64,000 bases of DNA, from NCBI RefSeq assembly GCF_021869535.1, contig NW_026262712.1, forward strand, positions 107,505,640-107,569,639. Direction: 5' to 3'. A program made the position numbers and the translations under genes. Shown piece by piece: positions 28,261 to 39,801 of the stretch. The stretch is from Mytilus californianus (taxonomy: Eukaryota; Mollusca; Bivalvia; Mytilida; Mytilidae). The notes beneath the pieces are model-generated. The model worked only from the letters and a program-made list of their open reading frames with translations, searched no databases and had not been told where the DNA came from. Position 1 is the first letter of the stretch; every line of letters begins with the position of its first letter.

Positions 28261-29085
28261 TCTAGTTCGGGACAATTAATGGGACCCAATCAGAAAAGTT
28301 TGTTTCATTAATGGAAAGAACATCTCCAATTCACCTGTATGTAAAATTAAATAAAAAAGCGCCTTTGTTCTTGCTTCACTCATTCGTGGATCATTTAGCA
28401 TTATATACAAATATATTTACGCTCCTGACAGACACATTTCGTTTTTCTGATTTGTTCCACCATTTAAAAATACAGTAGATTTTTCACAGATTTTGAAGTA
28501 GAATTACCCTTAATTGCATTCACGATCCGATACCAGATCTTTCACGATTCATGACCATTAGTTCTTCTTTCGCGATAATTTTTCTCGATATACCTAGTGA
28601 CACCCGTGTACTCATCGGAAAATCTACACGCTGGAATAAAAGTACGCTTACAGATGCTGATAAAAAATTAGGAAACAATATATATATACACAATCTAAAG
28701 ATCTTTCAGGTCACGAATTTTCGGAGTGTTCCACATAGTCCTTTGCATATAATTTCCCCAAAATATATCCATTTTTTAACATCTGAGTTTTCGAATACAC
28801 CGGTCGGCTCTTGTCATGTGAATTTTCGATATAGAATATTGTCTGTTCGTGAACATAACTATTTAAAAGTTGTGTCTGTCCAGGTTCAACAATTAAAGAC
28901 AAATATTTTTACAAAGTAGGTATCCGTGTAAAGAGAGTTACAATTTTCTGTACACTTTTAAGAAAGGGTCGTCTCGATTTCTGTACTTGTATTTGCAGTC
29001 TTCTCGATCAATTCATATTCAGTGGTACATCGGGACAAGGTCCGTTTGAATTTGCTTAGTAACTTCGTTTCAAAAGTGTTAATCT

Positions 29086-29740
29086 TTGCTGCATATCAAT
29101 CGTTCCTTTGGAATTCTTTCACCTTGATGCATACATGTACGGATAAATGGCACAGGAACCTGATATGCATATAGTCAGTAGAAAAATAAATTGAAGTTGG
29201 TACTTCGAGAATTTACATGTTTTCGCATAGCAACATTTTAAACAAATTTTACACAAAGACTGCTGAAATCGTCGTTTGCCATTTTAGAAGGAAAATATTA
29301 ACATTATAGTATGGAAATTTTATTTTTATTTAAATTTATTTTTATAAGAACTATTTACCAGAAAGTTAGTTGTGAAATTATTATTAATAGTGTCCTTGTA
29401 CAAACGGAACATGGAAAATATCAAGTTTTCAGTGTTTAAAGGAGAGGTAATATGTTTACACTAGAGTTTCCACTGTATCAGCTGTTTGCTATGTTGAAAT
29501 ACCACTGTTTGTGGACAACTTTTAAAACTTTAATACTGTAATGCCCTTTACAACCTCCTCATCCAACCTTTCCCCAACCGTAATCGTATTGTGAAACACT
29601 CATTTCATGATATTATGGTTTTCCATATTTGATATTTAAGATGAACACAAAGAATGGTCTTTCCTCTGAACTGAATATTTTAATATATTCATAAATATTA
29701 TAACATGATTTCGATAAATAAAAAAAAAGAAACACTGGTG
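29086..29740. other. Copy-1-specific AT-rich stretch without a gene
   Basis: The two duplication copies diverge here. Copy 2 rejoins near ATGATTTCGATA (29694 versus 36057) and again near 29741/36676. I see no open frame with a domain, no RNA gene and no repeat I can name. Confidence 0.5.
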
Positions 29741-29998
29741 TAGAATTAATTTTATCATAATATGTTGTTTTTGTTGTTTTTGTTGATTTTTTTATGAATT
29801 ATTATTACAGATATATTGTCTAGATTGCATATATTATCCGCAAATGTTTAAAATGATATTATTTATCTATTATGTGCCCTACTGGGACCATAATTTGGTA
29901 AATGAAAATATTCTATTCTATTTTATTCATAGGCATTTATATGAATGTGAAGCTACATACTTAGTTTTCCTTGTTCAACTATATTATATTATACCAAA

Positions 29999-30225
29999 AT
30001 GGAGGGTGACACCAGTGAATCAGGATCTGCTTACAGTTCCAGACCACTTGAGATCACCCCAGTTTTTCGTCTGCTCAGTCTAGTTTTCTCTGTAGTGTTT
30101 TGTGGACTTAATTGTCTTATCGTAGTCGTTCGGTTTTTGCCATGCCATTGTCAGTTTCTCTTCTTTTTGTGAGTTTTGGATGTCACCTTCCTACCTTCCG
30201 TCTCTTTTTTTATTTAAAGTATAGG
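29999..30225 (+). repeat. Fragment of an abundant dispersed mussel repeat
   Basis: It contains CAGGATCTGCTTAC, TGAGATCACCCCAG, a GTGTTTTGTGGACT stretch and TGCCATTGTCAGTTTC. The same series, in the same order, occurs at 37234-37440 (duplication partner), 45586-46465, and in reverse at 47270-47420 and 51850-52265. I recall it as very common in mussel genomes. Confidence 0.6.
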
Positions 30226-31041
30226 TCAATGTGAAATAAGGTAAAAATTGAAAGTTAAAAAAGATAAATTCAAACTGATTAATCTTAATCTATCAGTATT
30301 TATTTAATCCTATCATCAAATACAAGTTGCTGTTAAGAGATGTTTGTGTTGTTGTGTTAGGAAAATAGTAAATGACCGACGTCTTACATACAGGGCAATA
30401 TGTACTGATCTTTTTTTCAGAAGCAACATTTTACAGTCAATACGTTAAATAACATTATTGTATACAGTATATCATAAAGTAGATAAGGCTTATATACATG
30501 CATGTGATCAATGTAAATCTATAGATAACACCTTTTTAAAAGTTTGCATAGGTATAACGTATCTATTTATTTCAAAACATGTCTGTCTGTAAGCTTTTAA
30601 TGACCTTGCTGTTTACCGCTGTATATAAATAACGACCGAATCGTTCATGTAAATATGAAATATAAGGTTATGTGTGGTTTTATAATGACCAGTGGGAAAT
30701 ATTTCATAGGTAGTCAAGTTCAACAAATTCATTTATCTTGTCCAGAATGTAAGTGAGCTTGGAAGAATTTTTACTGCAACCGAAAAGATAAGGAAATGAG
30801 TCCATCGTTTTGTATAGCAGTCGCGCTATGCCCTTGTGTTACATATAAATATGTTGTTTTTTTTAATGTAGGAAACGTCAAATGATTACGTTAATAATGG
30901 TTAGGCTTTCAATATAATAAACATACTCACTCAAAAGAGAAGGTAAATAAACTTTAACATAATTCGATAAAAAAGAAAGTCTTGACAAAATTAGATATAT
31001 ACTGCAAGTTTAAAAGTTTACCATTTTTTACCGAGTAAATT

Positions 31042-32586
31042 CTAATGCTTGTTTTTATCATGAAACCGTCTCTTTTCTCTTTTTCCACTTCTCCGATCTG
31101 GTTTTTGATGACGTTTTGAAATCGTTTCCATCGAATGGTCATGTGAATTGAAAGAACCCTGTTCCTCTTCACTGGATGCAGATTTTTCGTCTCCTTCAAA
31201 AATATGAAGTATACCGTCCTCATTTTCAAACAAAGCTTCCAGCGCGAAACCAGCTGCTTCGTTTTGGTTAGATTTATAGGATGTACGGTCAGGATTTGTT
31301 CCTCCCTTTGATTTTTTTTCCGTTCGTATTGTGTCTTTATTTTCGGATCTGTTTTTTAAAGACCCTATTGCATTGAATCGCTGGGCAAGTTTATCCAGTT
31401 GTTTAATGATTTCTGTCTTAGAAATATCTTTCCACCCTTTAGATTGCTTTGTATTCAGGTCAAAAGAAATTTCCTTGTTCTTTACAAAGTTCATCAGTGA
31501 CTGGTCCAGCACAAGTTCAAACATACTGTTATCGGTTTCATCACTTGCTGCAGCTTCTTCAAACGTTTTTCGCTGAGCATGTAGCGTTTTCTTAATTTTT
31601 TGCAGAGTGAGAAAGCCTTGCTTAGCATTTCCATGTTTTTTCACGGTGGTAAGAATTTTTTCGTTCTGCGAAATATTTTCATTGAATACAGAACATATGT
31701 CTATTTGTTCTTGTATTGGTTGAACTTTAGACAAACAGGTATTAGAAACATCGGTTTTTATTTCAAACTTAATCTTCTCTAGCTTGTTTATAGCTTCTTT
31801 GATACAGCATTCGGATTCTGAAATAATTCTTTCTTTTTCTGCACTAATTCTTTCTATCTGGTTCTCTTTCTTTTCTATCAATTCTGTCATTTGTCTTTTT
31901 ATGCAATTAAGATCTCTGATCACTGCCACATCGATTTCATTTTCAACACACAACTCAACGACTTCCTCTATAGTTTTGATATTTAGACATTGGCGGTGAT
32001 TCTCTGCCAAACAGATAATGCAACACACTTCAGAATGTTCTAAACAAAAAACTTCGTAAAACTTGTCTGCATGTTCATCACAAGGTTCGTTCATTTTATA
32101 GTCGGATAGTTCGGGAAGTTTTTGTCCTTCAGAAATTGTCACGACTTTGTGTGTTCCAGAATCTTTCAGACGGATGTGGAAACTCTTCAAACATTCCTTG
32201 CACAGCAACTCGTTACATTGCTGACACCAATTCATTGCCTTCACATCATCTCCAGCACGTGCACAAGGATCACAGCTGTATGTTACTTTATCCTTTGATT
32301 TTGAATCCATCATCAAAGAGAAGATACGATGATTGAAAGGTAGCTGACTTGCAAATTTTCCGACTGCCTTGTTATGATCTGGAACAGTGGCAGGCACTCT
32401 GCATACCGGACAAGTAAAAGATGTATTATTGTTGACCTTTTTTGACGTAGTTTCAATATATATTTGCAAACACGTCTCACAATATGTGTGCGAACATGGT
32501 AAACACCTTGGATTCTTAAACTCTTCCAAACATATTGAACAATCAAATAGCGTAGCTGTTTTCCTGGACATTTCTGAGTACTGCAT
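31042..32586 (-). CDS. TRIM-type RING/B-box/coiled-coil protein, probable E3 ubiquitin ligase
   Basis: Single-exon frame of 514 residues. An N-terminal C3HC4 RING finger has ligands C16, C19, C31, H33, C36, C39, C59 and C62, expected to recruit an E2 ubiquitin-conjugating enzyme. B-box 1 is C105-C108-C121-C124-C129-C132-H137-H146. B-box 2 is about C169/H172/C181/H184/C189/C192/H197. Residues about 215-350 are Lys/Glu-rich with helical repeats, as in the TRIM coiled coil that drives dimerisation. The C-terminal 160 residues are charged and low in complexity (acidic SASSEEEQ, basic RRSGKREKRR) with no B30.2 or NHL domain, so the substrate is unknown. Start: the first in-frame ATG; residue 6 is a second Met. 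Bivalves have large TRIM families, often intronless and tied to innate immunity (family knowledge). Its 5' flank runs into the second duplication copy after about 90 bp, so its promoter may lie in that duplicated DNA. Confidence 0.92.
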   Translation of the reverse strand: MQYSEMSRKTATLFDCSICLEEFKNPRCLPCSHTYCETCLQIYIETTSKKVNNNTSFTCPVCRVPATVPDHNKAVGKFASQLPFNHRIFSLMMDSKSKDKVTYSCDPCARAGDDVKAMNWCQQCNELLCKECLKSFHIRLKDSGTHKVVTISEGQKLPELSDYKMNEPCDEHADKFYEVFCLEHSEVCCIICLAENHRQCLNIKTIEEVVELCVENEIDVAVIRDLNCIKRQMTELIEKKENQIERISAEKERIISESECCIKEAINKLEKIKFEIKTDVSNTCLSKVQPIQEQIDICSVFNENISQNEKILTTVKKHGNAKQGFLTLQKIKKTLHAQRKTFEEAAASDETDNSMFELVLDQSLMNFVKNKEISFDLNTKQSKGWKDISKTEIIKQLDKLAQRFNAIGSLKNRSENKDTIRTEKKSKGGTNPDRTSYKSNQNEAAGFALEALFENEDGILHIFEGDEKSASSEEEQGSFNSHDHSMETISKRHQKPDRRSGKREKRRFHDKNKH

Positions 32587-33233
32587 TCGCCATTACCGAA
32601 GTACTTTCGCTTTGAATCAAGGGAGATTATTCAAAGGTACATGCATTGATCACTTACTAATACATGTAATATCACAGTAGCAAAACCAATGATGCGAGAA
32701 CTAAAGAAAAGTCGCTAATTGATGATTAAGTCGAGAAATCAATAGTAAAACAATGCCGGTGACGATACTGATTACAATTTATTTCTGTTTATTGGAAATA
32801 TACATGCAAATACATGTTTTATGTTCATTACAATATATCGAGATGATTGCATTAGAAGCTTGTGAAACTGATATTTAAAATTTTTATTCATTGCTGCATA
32901 GATTATAATTTCCAGAGGAACTATTGCACCATGTTACTTTTTCCATGCTTATTGTGAATTATCCTTTGTTTCGTCGTGTATTCAAAACCCTCTGAAAAGG
33001 TTTTATTAGGGGGGTATTTTAAATAAATGGGGAATGGGCTTTTTTGAAGGTTTAAAAAATATCAAAATCAGCATGTTAAATAAATGTTCATGTGAAAATT
33101 ATAAACTTGATGACAAGAAATCACCTAGTGCATGGAAAATTCATTGAAAAATCTACAAGCCGGAATAAAAGTACGCTTACATATGTTCTGTTTTGCACTA
33201 TTTCCAGAAAGACATTACTATTGTAAATCACGG

Positions 33234-35553
33234 CTGTCATTCGGTATAACAAGAAAAATAATCATGAAAGAATAAGTAACGGTGGTCAAGTATTGCGATG
33301 GGATCGTGAAAGATCTGGTAGAGGATTGTGAAGGAAATCTTATTGAGAAGACACATACAACGTCAGTAAATAATTTAATTCAATGAATTATAATGACAAA
33401 TATTTGAAAAATAAAACTGTCTGTCAAAATGGATCAACATTATGATAACTATCCAAGAAAAATCAAGGTTTAAAAGTACACCGTGTTTACAAAACTACAA
33501 AAGGCAGATTGCACTTCGAAATTTCAAAGAAATAAAAATGTAAACAAACAGGAATTTTTTTTCAAATTTTTAATGCATAAACTACTTTTCTCTTAAACAT
33601 ATCGGTCAATACTACTGTTTAAAGTAGTTCTTAAAGTTATTTTGTGTTAGTTTAATCAGATACTTTGCAAGAATGGGATTGTTTGTAAAAATTGATATTT
33701 CGGATCGTGAAAGATTGGTACCGCATTTTGATCATCTTGAAACGGATCGTGAAAGATCTGTTGCCGCTTATTCGTTATTGCAAACTTTCACGAAAACGAT
33801 CAAATCTTTCTTTAAACACACGATAATTTATTTTGTAATTGGTTAAACAAAAGGTTGGATCTGCATGACTTTTTCCTCTTCACTTTTGTTTTTGAATAAG
33901 GCAATGATGGTTCATGAATGCTATTGGATCTAATTATTTGATAATACCCCCAACAGGTAGTTGGCCTATAACAATATACGTCCGTCTGTCCGTCCTGAAT
34001 AAGTTATATGTCGTATGAAAAGTTAAGTTTGTCTCATCTGATTTCCAGTTATTTTTATGCACAGTTATATCTATAAAACGAAGATCTTTGATGAGTTTTG
34101 TAAAAAATGGGAGAAAAAAACATTGTTTAACAAACCGCAGGAACACAACCGTTCTGACTTGGCACAGACTTTTTTGTAAGAAAATGGCGGGTTAAACCTG
34201 GTTTTTCTAGCTAGCTAAAATGTCCAATTGTATGACAATTGTTTAATGTGCCGTAATGTTGCCAAATTGGGCGAGCAACACAAACAGACATCATTGGTTA
34301 ACGTGACCATAACTGGGATCCAGCAGCAAAAAACTGTGTAAACGTACACCACTGACATACAACACGACTTAATTAAACGTTCAAGCTTAAATCGAACAAA
34401 GACGCCAACAAAAAGGTTGTTGTAGTTGATAATATAGTCAGTATAGTAATTTAAACATTATGACATATACACCTTTCCGATAAAATACAAAATAAGTAAA
34501 ATATAAATACAAGGGTATACAAAATGAAAACAACGCTATAAAAACCTCATGTGTCCGAATCGCATCTTTGGACCCACCCGCATAAGGAACGTCAAAAGCC
34601 AAAAACCCCAAAGCTGGATGCACATATATTGAACCACGTCAAGAGTCATACCACCCAATGGAACTCAATAGTAAAAAGGTAAATAAGGATAAAACTGTAA
34701 AGCAGATAAAATTGTATACAGAGTCAGTACCTAGAATATATAACTCACGACCATCCTGTATTATTTGTTAAGTAGACACTGAATATTTATCTATTAGGTC
34801 TTGGTACTTTCCAATGAAGTTTCTGAGAAAAAGGACGAGACGTTCTTTCACAAAACTCTTGCTCATTATTTTTTTGCTCAGACATTGATGACGTTTTACA
34901 AAGTCTGAGTAGAAGCTGCAAGCTTCTGAAAATTGTATGAGTTGAGAAATGTATACTCCATCCATGGATGAAGTTGGTAAATTACTGCTAAGGTGAGGAA
35001 AATTTATAATTTCAAAATTGAAATCATCTCGTTTGTCATAGACTCTGGTATTGAGATGAACGCTGTAGTCATATTCGGAGTATATGTCTAAAAATGAGCC
35101 TGGGGAAGCTGTATATGTGGTGTCTGTAATCTCTAGTTCGGGACTATTAATTGGACCCGATCAGAAAAGTTTGTATTATTAATGGAAAGAACATCTCCAA
35201 TACACCTGTATGTAAAACTAACTGATATAGCGTCTTTGTTCTAACCCTTACGAAAACAAAAACGTACACATTAAGATATTTCCAGAGGAAGACCACCAGA
35301 CCTCATTCGTGGATCATTTAGCATTATATACAAAGATATTTACTTTTCGACAATTTACGCTCCTGACAGACTAACTTTTATCCTGATTTGTTCCACCATT
35401 TGAAAATATCGTAGATTTTTTACAGATGTTTAAGTAGTATTACCCTTAATTGCATTCACGATCGGATACCAGATCTTTCGCGATCCGATCGCAATGCTTG
35501 ACCACCGTTAGTTATTCCTTCACGATCATGTTACTCAATATACCGAGTGACAC
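33234..35553. repeat. Long inverted repeat with GATCGTGAAAG motifs (copy 2)
   Basis: Arms of about 105 bp at 33234-33338 and 35448-35553 read as reverse complements at roughly 80-85%, sharing GGATCGTGAAAGATCTGGTA-like and ACGGTGGTCAAG stretches. Just outside the left arm and just beyond the right arm lies a direct repeat, GGAATAAAAGTACGCTTACA (about 33163 and 35590). The mixture of inverted and direct pieces is not that of a simple terminal-inverted-repeat transposon. Confidence 0.6.
34480..34642. repeat. Single unit of the 161-bp repeat
   Basis: Counterpart of the triplicated unit at 26854-27335. Here one copy begins ATAAAATACAAAAT and ends near the CAAAGCTGGATGCACA stretch. The 61-codon minus-strand frame across it matches the peptide of the copy-1 units and is judged non-coding. 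Confidence 0.85.
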
Positions 35554-36048
35554 TCGTGTAAATGTACTCATTGGAAAATCTACACTCTGGAATAAAAGTA
35601 CGCTTACATATATTAATGTAAAAATTAGGAAAAACTTGTGTACATACAAAATCTAAAGATCTTTCAGGTCATCAATTTTTTGGGGTGTTCCACATTGTCC
35701 TTAGCATATTACAATTTCCCCAAATATACCTATTTTTCACACCTAAGTTTTCAAATACACCGGTCGGCTCTTGTCACGTGAATTTTCGATAAAGAATACT
35801 AGTATTGTCTTTTCGTGAACATAACAATTTAAAAGTTGTGTCTGTGCAAGTTCAAAAATGAAAGACAAATATTTTTACAAAGTAGGTATACGTGTAAAGA
35901 GAGTTTCAATTTTCTGTACACTTTTAGGAAAGGGTCGTCTCGATTTCTGTACTTGTATTTGCAGTCTTCTCGATCAATTCATATTCAGTGGTACATCGGG
36001 ACAAGGTCCGTTTGAATTTGCTTAGTAACTTCGTTTCAAAGGTGTTAA

Positions 36049-36675
36049 TATTATAAAATGATTTCGATACTTTTTGGCCCATTTTTGTTTGAATCAAAAA
36101 AGCTTTCCTGGTATGGATCAATTTATTTTATTTAGGAAAAAAATCAGGTAAAGAAAAATATATACCAGCCAAATATTCAATATTTAAACTACACTGTTGT
36201 CAGATTATTATAGGATACTATGCTACATTGTGGGGGAAAAACCCAGCTTTATGTACATACAGATGATAAACTACGAACCTATGTAACATTCAAGCGTAAT
36301 TTTTGTTTTGAAAATTATTTGTCAGTTAAACGAATTTTTTAGCAAACGAAATGTATTACTAGATTAAGAATGTCTGCTAACAAATTGCAATTTGAATCTG
36401 GCAAATCCAAAGTTACTTTACGACAAAACCAAATGTGTCCCAGGCGCACTTCAGGTGAGAATTTCCCCTTTTTGTATGGGATCTTTATGCTTACTGCAAG
36501 ATGAGTCATAATATCAATTATTGAATGTGATTTGCAGTATACATCATTATTGAATTATGCATATTGTTTTTATACTGATATCTGTAAAGATTTCTCCATA
36601 AGACACCAACAATTTCTGTCCTCTGTTTATTTAAAAGTCAAAATAGACTTGCCTGGTGCACTTTGGTCTGTCAAC
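36049..36675. other. Copy-2-specific stretch without a gene
   Basis: Between the two matching blocks of the duplication, this AT-rich sequence has no clear counterpart in copy 1 apart from ATGATTTCGATA. I find no coding region, RNA gene or named repeat in it. Confidence 0.45.
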
Positions 36676-36880
36676 ATATTAATTTTATTATAATATGTTG
36701 CTTTTGTTGTTTGTTTCTTTTGTTATATTACAGATATGTTGTCTAGATTGCATATAGTATCTACAAATATTTAAAAAGATATTGTTCATCTATTATATGC
36801 CCTTCTGGGGTCATAATTTGGTAAATAAAAATATTCTTTTCTATTCTATTCTCAGCCATATACATGAATGTGAAGCTACA

Positions 36881-37189
36881 CATCACCAGCCCAGTAGTCA
36901 GCACTTCTGTGTTGACATGAATTACCATTGACATGGTCATAATCATAAATTGACTGATTATAAAACTTTGAATTTTTCGAAATACTAAGGACTTTCTACC
37001 CCAGGAAAAGATTACCTTAGCTGTATTTGACAAAACCTTTCGGAATTTTGGGTCCTTATTGCTCTCCAACTTCGAACTTTATTTGACCATTTTAACGTTT
37101 TTGATTCGAGCATCACTGATGAGTCTTTTGTAGACAAAACGCGCATCTGGCGTATGAAATGTTAATGCTGATATCTATAATGAGTTTAT
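36881..37189 (+). mobile_element. 309-bp dispersed element inserted in copy 2
   Basis: Copy 1 reads GAAGCTACATACTTAG without interruption (about 29949-29964). In copy 2 the same words are split: CTACA at 36876-36880 and again at 37190-37194 flank the insert, giving a 5-bp target duplication. Near its end the insert carries CATCACTGATGAGTC and AAAACGCGCATCTGGCGTA, a signature I recall from a very abundant mussel repeat. The 102-codon minus-strand frame inside it is not supported as a gene. Confidence 0.8.
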
Positions 37190-37233
37190 CTACATACTTA
37201 GTTTTCTTTATTCCATTACATTATATTATACCA

Positions 37234-37440
37234 AAATGGGGGATGGCACCAGTGAATCAGGATCTGCTTACCCTTCCGAACCACCTGAGATCACCCCAGT
37301 TTTTCGTCTGCTCAGTCTAGTTTTCTCTGTAGTGTTTTGTGGACTTAATTGTCTTATCGTAGTCGTTCGGTTTTTGCCATGCCATTGTCAGTTTCTCTTC
37401 TTTTTGTGAGTTTTGGATGTCACCTTCCTACCTTCCGTCT
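37234..37440 (+). repeat. Dispersed mussel repeat fragment (duplication partner)
   Basis: Matches 29999-30225 almost base for base through the CAGGATCTGCTTACC, GTGTTTTGTGGACTTAATTG and TGCCATTGTCAG words; it was therefore present before the segmental duplication. Confidence 0.7.
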
Positions 37441-38276
37441 CTTTTTTTATTTAAAGTATAGGTCAATGTGAAATAAGGTAAAAATTGAAAGTTAAAAAAG
37501 ATAAATTCAAACTGATTAATCTTAATCTATCAGTATTTATTTAATCCTATCATCAAATACAAGTTGCTGTTAAGAGATGTTTGTGTTGTTGTGTTAGGAA
37601 AATAGTAAATGACCGACGTCTTACATACAGGGCAATATGTACTGATTTTTTTTTCAGAAACAACATTTTACAGTCAATACGCTAAATAACATTATTGTAT
37701 ACAGTATATCATAAAGTAGATAAGGCTTATATACATGCATGTGATCAATGTAAATCTATAGATAACACCTTTTTAAAAGTTTGCATAGGTATAACGTATC
37801 TATTTATTTCAAAACATGTCTGTCTGTAAGCTTTTGATGACCTTGCTGTTTACCGTTGTATATAAATAATGACCAAATCGTTCATGTTAATATGAAATAT
37901 AAGGTTATGTGTAGTTTCATAATGTCCAGTAGGAAATATTTCATACGTAGTCAAGTTCAACAAATTCATTTATCTTGTCCAAAATGTAAGTGAGCTTGGA
38001 AGAATTTTTACTGCAACCGAAAAGATAAGAAATTGAGTTCATCTTTGTGTATAGCAGTCACGCTATGCCCTTCTGTTACATATATAAATGGTTTTTTTTT
38101 TTACATAGGAAACGTCATAAATGATTTCGTATATCATGATTAGGCTTTCAATATAATTACCATACTCAAAAGAGGAGGGAAATAAACTATTACATAATTC
38201 GATAAAAAAGAAAGTCTTGACAAAACTAGATATATACTGCAAGTTTAAAAGTTTACCGTTTTTTACCAAGTAAATT

Positions 38277-38379
38277 TTAATGCTTGTTTTTATCATGAAA
38301 CCGTCTCTTTTCTTTCTTTCTTTCCACTTCACCGATCTAGTTTTTGATGACGTTTTGAAATCGTTTTTCATCGAATGGT
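38277..38379 (-). pseudogene. Truncated TRIM gene remnant (last ~32 codons)
   Basis: This aligns with 31042-31139, the 3' end of the TRIM coding region, including the stop region and the basic tail that in the intact gene reads RRSGKREKRRF. It differs by small length changes, such as an extra T in the run near 38366 and extra CTTT units near 38314, which break the frame. The remaining 480 or so codons, including RING and B-boxes, are absent because the duplication ends here. Non-functional remnant. Confidence 0.85.
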
Positions 38380-38536
38380 GATGATGATGGATGGATGCTT
38401 AACGTCCAGCGGCAAATCAATATGCATATTCAGGACGAGAACATGTTAATGTAATATAAATATCAACCCTGCTTTGTACTAGACCGACACGCTGAGAAGG
38501 ATTTTTAACGTGCTAGTTCACAAGGTAACATTCCGC
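38380..38536 (-). mobile_element. 5'-truncated SINE
   Basis: Reverse-strand match to the 3' half of the SINE at 27907-28260: a tail of ATGATGGATGGATG, then TTAACGTCCAGCGGCAAAT, and an AACGTGCTAGTTCACAAGGT stretch. It sits exactly at the break of the duplicated TRIM gene. The tRNA-like 5' end is missing. Confidence 0.85.
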
Positions 38537-39801
38537 AGCTTCAAAATCCAGGGCTTTTGATGCTCTGTTCCAGGCAAGCTTAGTAAATTGTAAATTGCTT
38601 TTGTCGACGTAATATTAAACATCACATCACACTTGCTGCAGTCATTGTCAGAAATATGCCAATACAGAAAGGTTCTGGGTCTCGTTAATTGTTCTTCAGT
38701 ATGTTCGACATCCAAGGTGTTAGTAGCCGGTTGCGACAGCTTTGTGTGTTTCTAATATCTTGATCTCGACTCCTGTATTCGAGAAGGCTTTTTTATATCA
38801 ATCTTCCGCCATATTGTCCGTTATTGCGATGACAAATTGCATAATATTGTTTCTGTCAGTTTAAATAGCTGCAAAATAATTAAAGAGATGAATTCGAATT
38901 CAAGATATCAAAATGCATTAAAACATTTGTTTTTATTATTACAGCAAATAAAAGATATAGGTAACATACACCAACGAGCTTCCTATTGGTACAAAACAGA
39001 TATCTATAAGTCTACTTAATAGAACAAAAATAGACAAGACAATATGTCTAGCGCCAAAGATCGAATCTAAAAACTTTTAGAATAAATTTATCCGTGACTC
39101 AAATATCTGATATCAACACCAAATTCTCGTATGCACCACAGCTACTTGGGGACAGGACAATTTTATTTAAGCCCTACCCTTTTTTTTTTCCAAAAGTCCG
39201 TTTTTTTTCTTCTTTTAATTTCATTTTTTTTTTCACGCTTTTCTGTGTTAGACTTACATAGATGATATACTAGAAATAACATTTGTTTACTATTTATTAT
39301 CAATATCCAGAGCGGTCACTGATAGTATATTTGATCATATTTACTTAAAAGAAAAACAAAGGATACGGGGTATCAATCCATGACACAAAATCAGCACATG
39401 CACAGTAAAAAACACACAAAACGCAAAGGAACAGCGCTTTTATTGCTGTTCTTCATCTCAAAGTCACAGTGAGGCCTTCAACACGGAGCACAAAAAAACT
39501 CTCACTTCACTGCAAGTGTAAGACGGTCCCTTGCACTGGTCTGAGCGGAATTCTTTGCAAAATAATTCGGATAGACTTTGTAAGATGTAACACCACCAAA
39601 TCGGGCTCGATCAAAAAGAACATACTGGAAAGTAGTACATATATATAACAAAAAACTTCCTACGCATAGGTGTAAATATCAAACTATGTAGAATATATTT
39701 TAGTAATTTAGGTGTATAATGAAAGGTGAAGGACTGGTGATCCTTATAGAACACATTTTGACTGATAATTTTGAATAATGCAAAAATGTATGAATGAATT
39801 T
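38537..39801. other. Intergenic stretch, no supported gene
   Basis: AT-rich DNA with T-runs (about 39180-39235). A piece near 39455-39490 includes GAGGCCTTCAACACGGAGCA, wording typical of a common mussel repeat. Open frames of 60-65 codons show no recognisable features. Confidence 0.5.

Larger units (their letters stand above)
25654..28610. repeat. Long inverted repeat with GATCGTGAAAG motifs (copy 1)
   Basis: About 25654-25765 and 28516-28610 are imperfect reverse complements. They share a GTCATTCGGTATA-like outer part and clusters of GATCGTGAAAG / CTTTCACGATC. The motif also occurs near 26117, 26149 and 26165. The equivalent arms in copy 2 are cleaner. The right arm here seems to have lost about 15 bp. 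The arrangement could mark the ends of a non-autonomous mobile element; no transposase frame is visible between them. Confidence 0.55.
25251..32672. repeat. Segmental duplication, copy 1 (about 7.4 kb, with the TRIM gene)
   Basis: The sequence from 25251 reappears from 32673 in the same order and orientation, at roughly 90% or better by eye. Matching blocks are 25251-29085 with 32673-36048, and about 29741-31139 with 36676-38379. Copy 1 starts exactly where the 1,723-bp array stops and ends just upstream of the TRIM start codon. Relative to copy 2 it has gained a SINE at 27907-28260, a 130-bp dispersed repeat near 27598-27727 and two extra units of a 161-bp repeat. It lacks a segment of about 270 bp present at 32773-33043. 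Between about 25850 and 28920 there are only short open frames without recognisable domains. Confidence 0.9.
32673..38379. repeat. Segmental duplication, copy 2 (truncated)
   Basis: Repeats copy 1 from its first base and stops at 38379, inside what corresponds to the TRIM gene (partner base about 31139), where a minus-strand SINE tail takes over. It has its own insertion at 36881-37189 and about 270 bp at 32773-33043 absent from copy 1. It lacks the copy-1 SINE, the 130-bp repeat and two of the three 161-bp units. It contains no convincing gene apart from the TRIM remnant. Confidence 0.9.

Noticed and set aside
28551-28919. 122-codon plus-strand frame in duplication copy 1
   Set aside because: The corresponding frame in copy 2 is broken and the peptide has no domain features.
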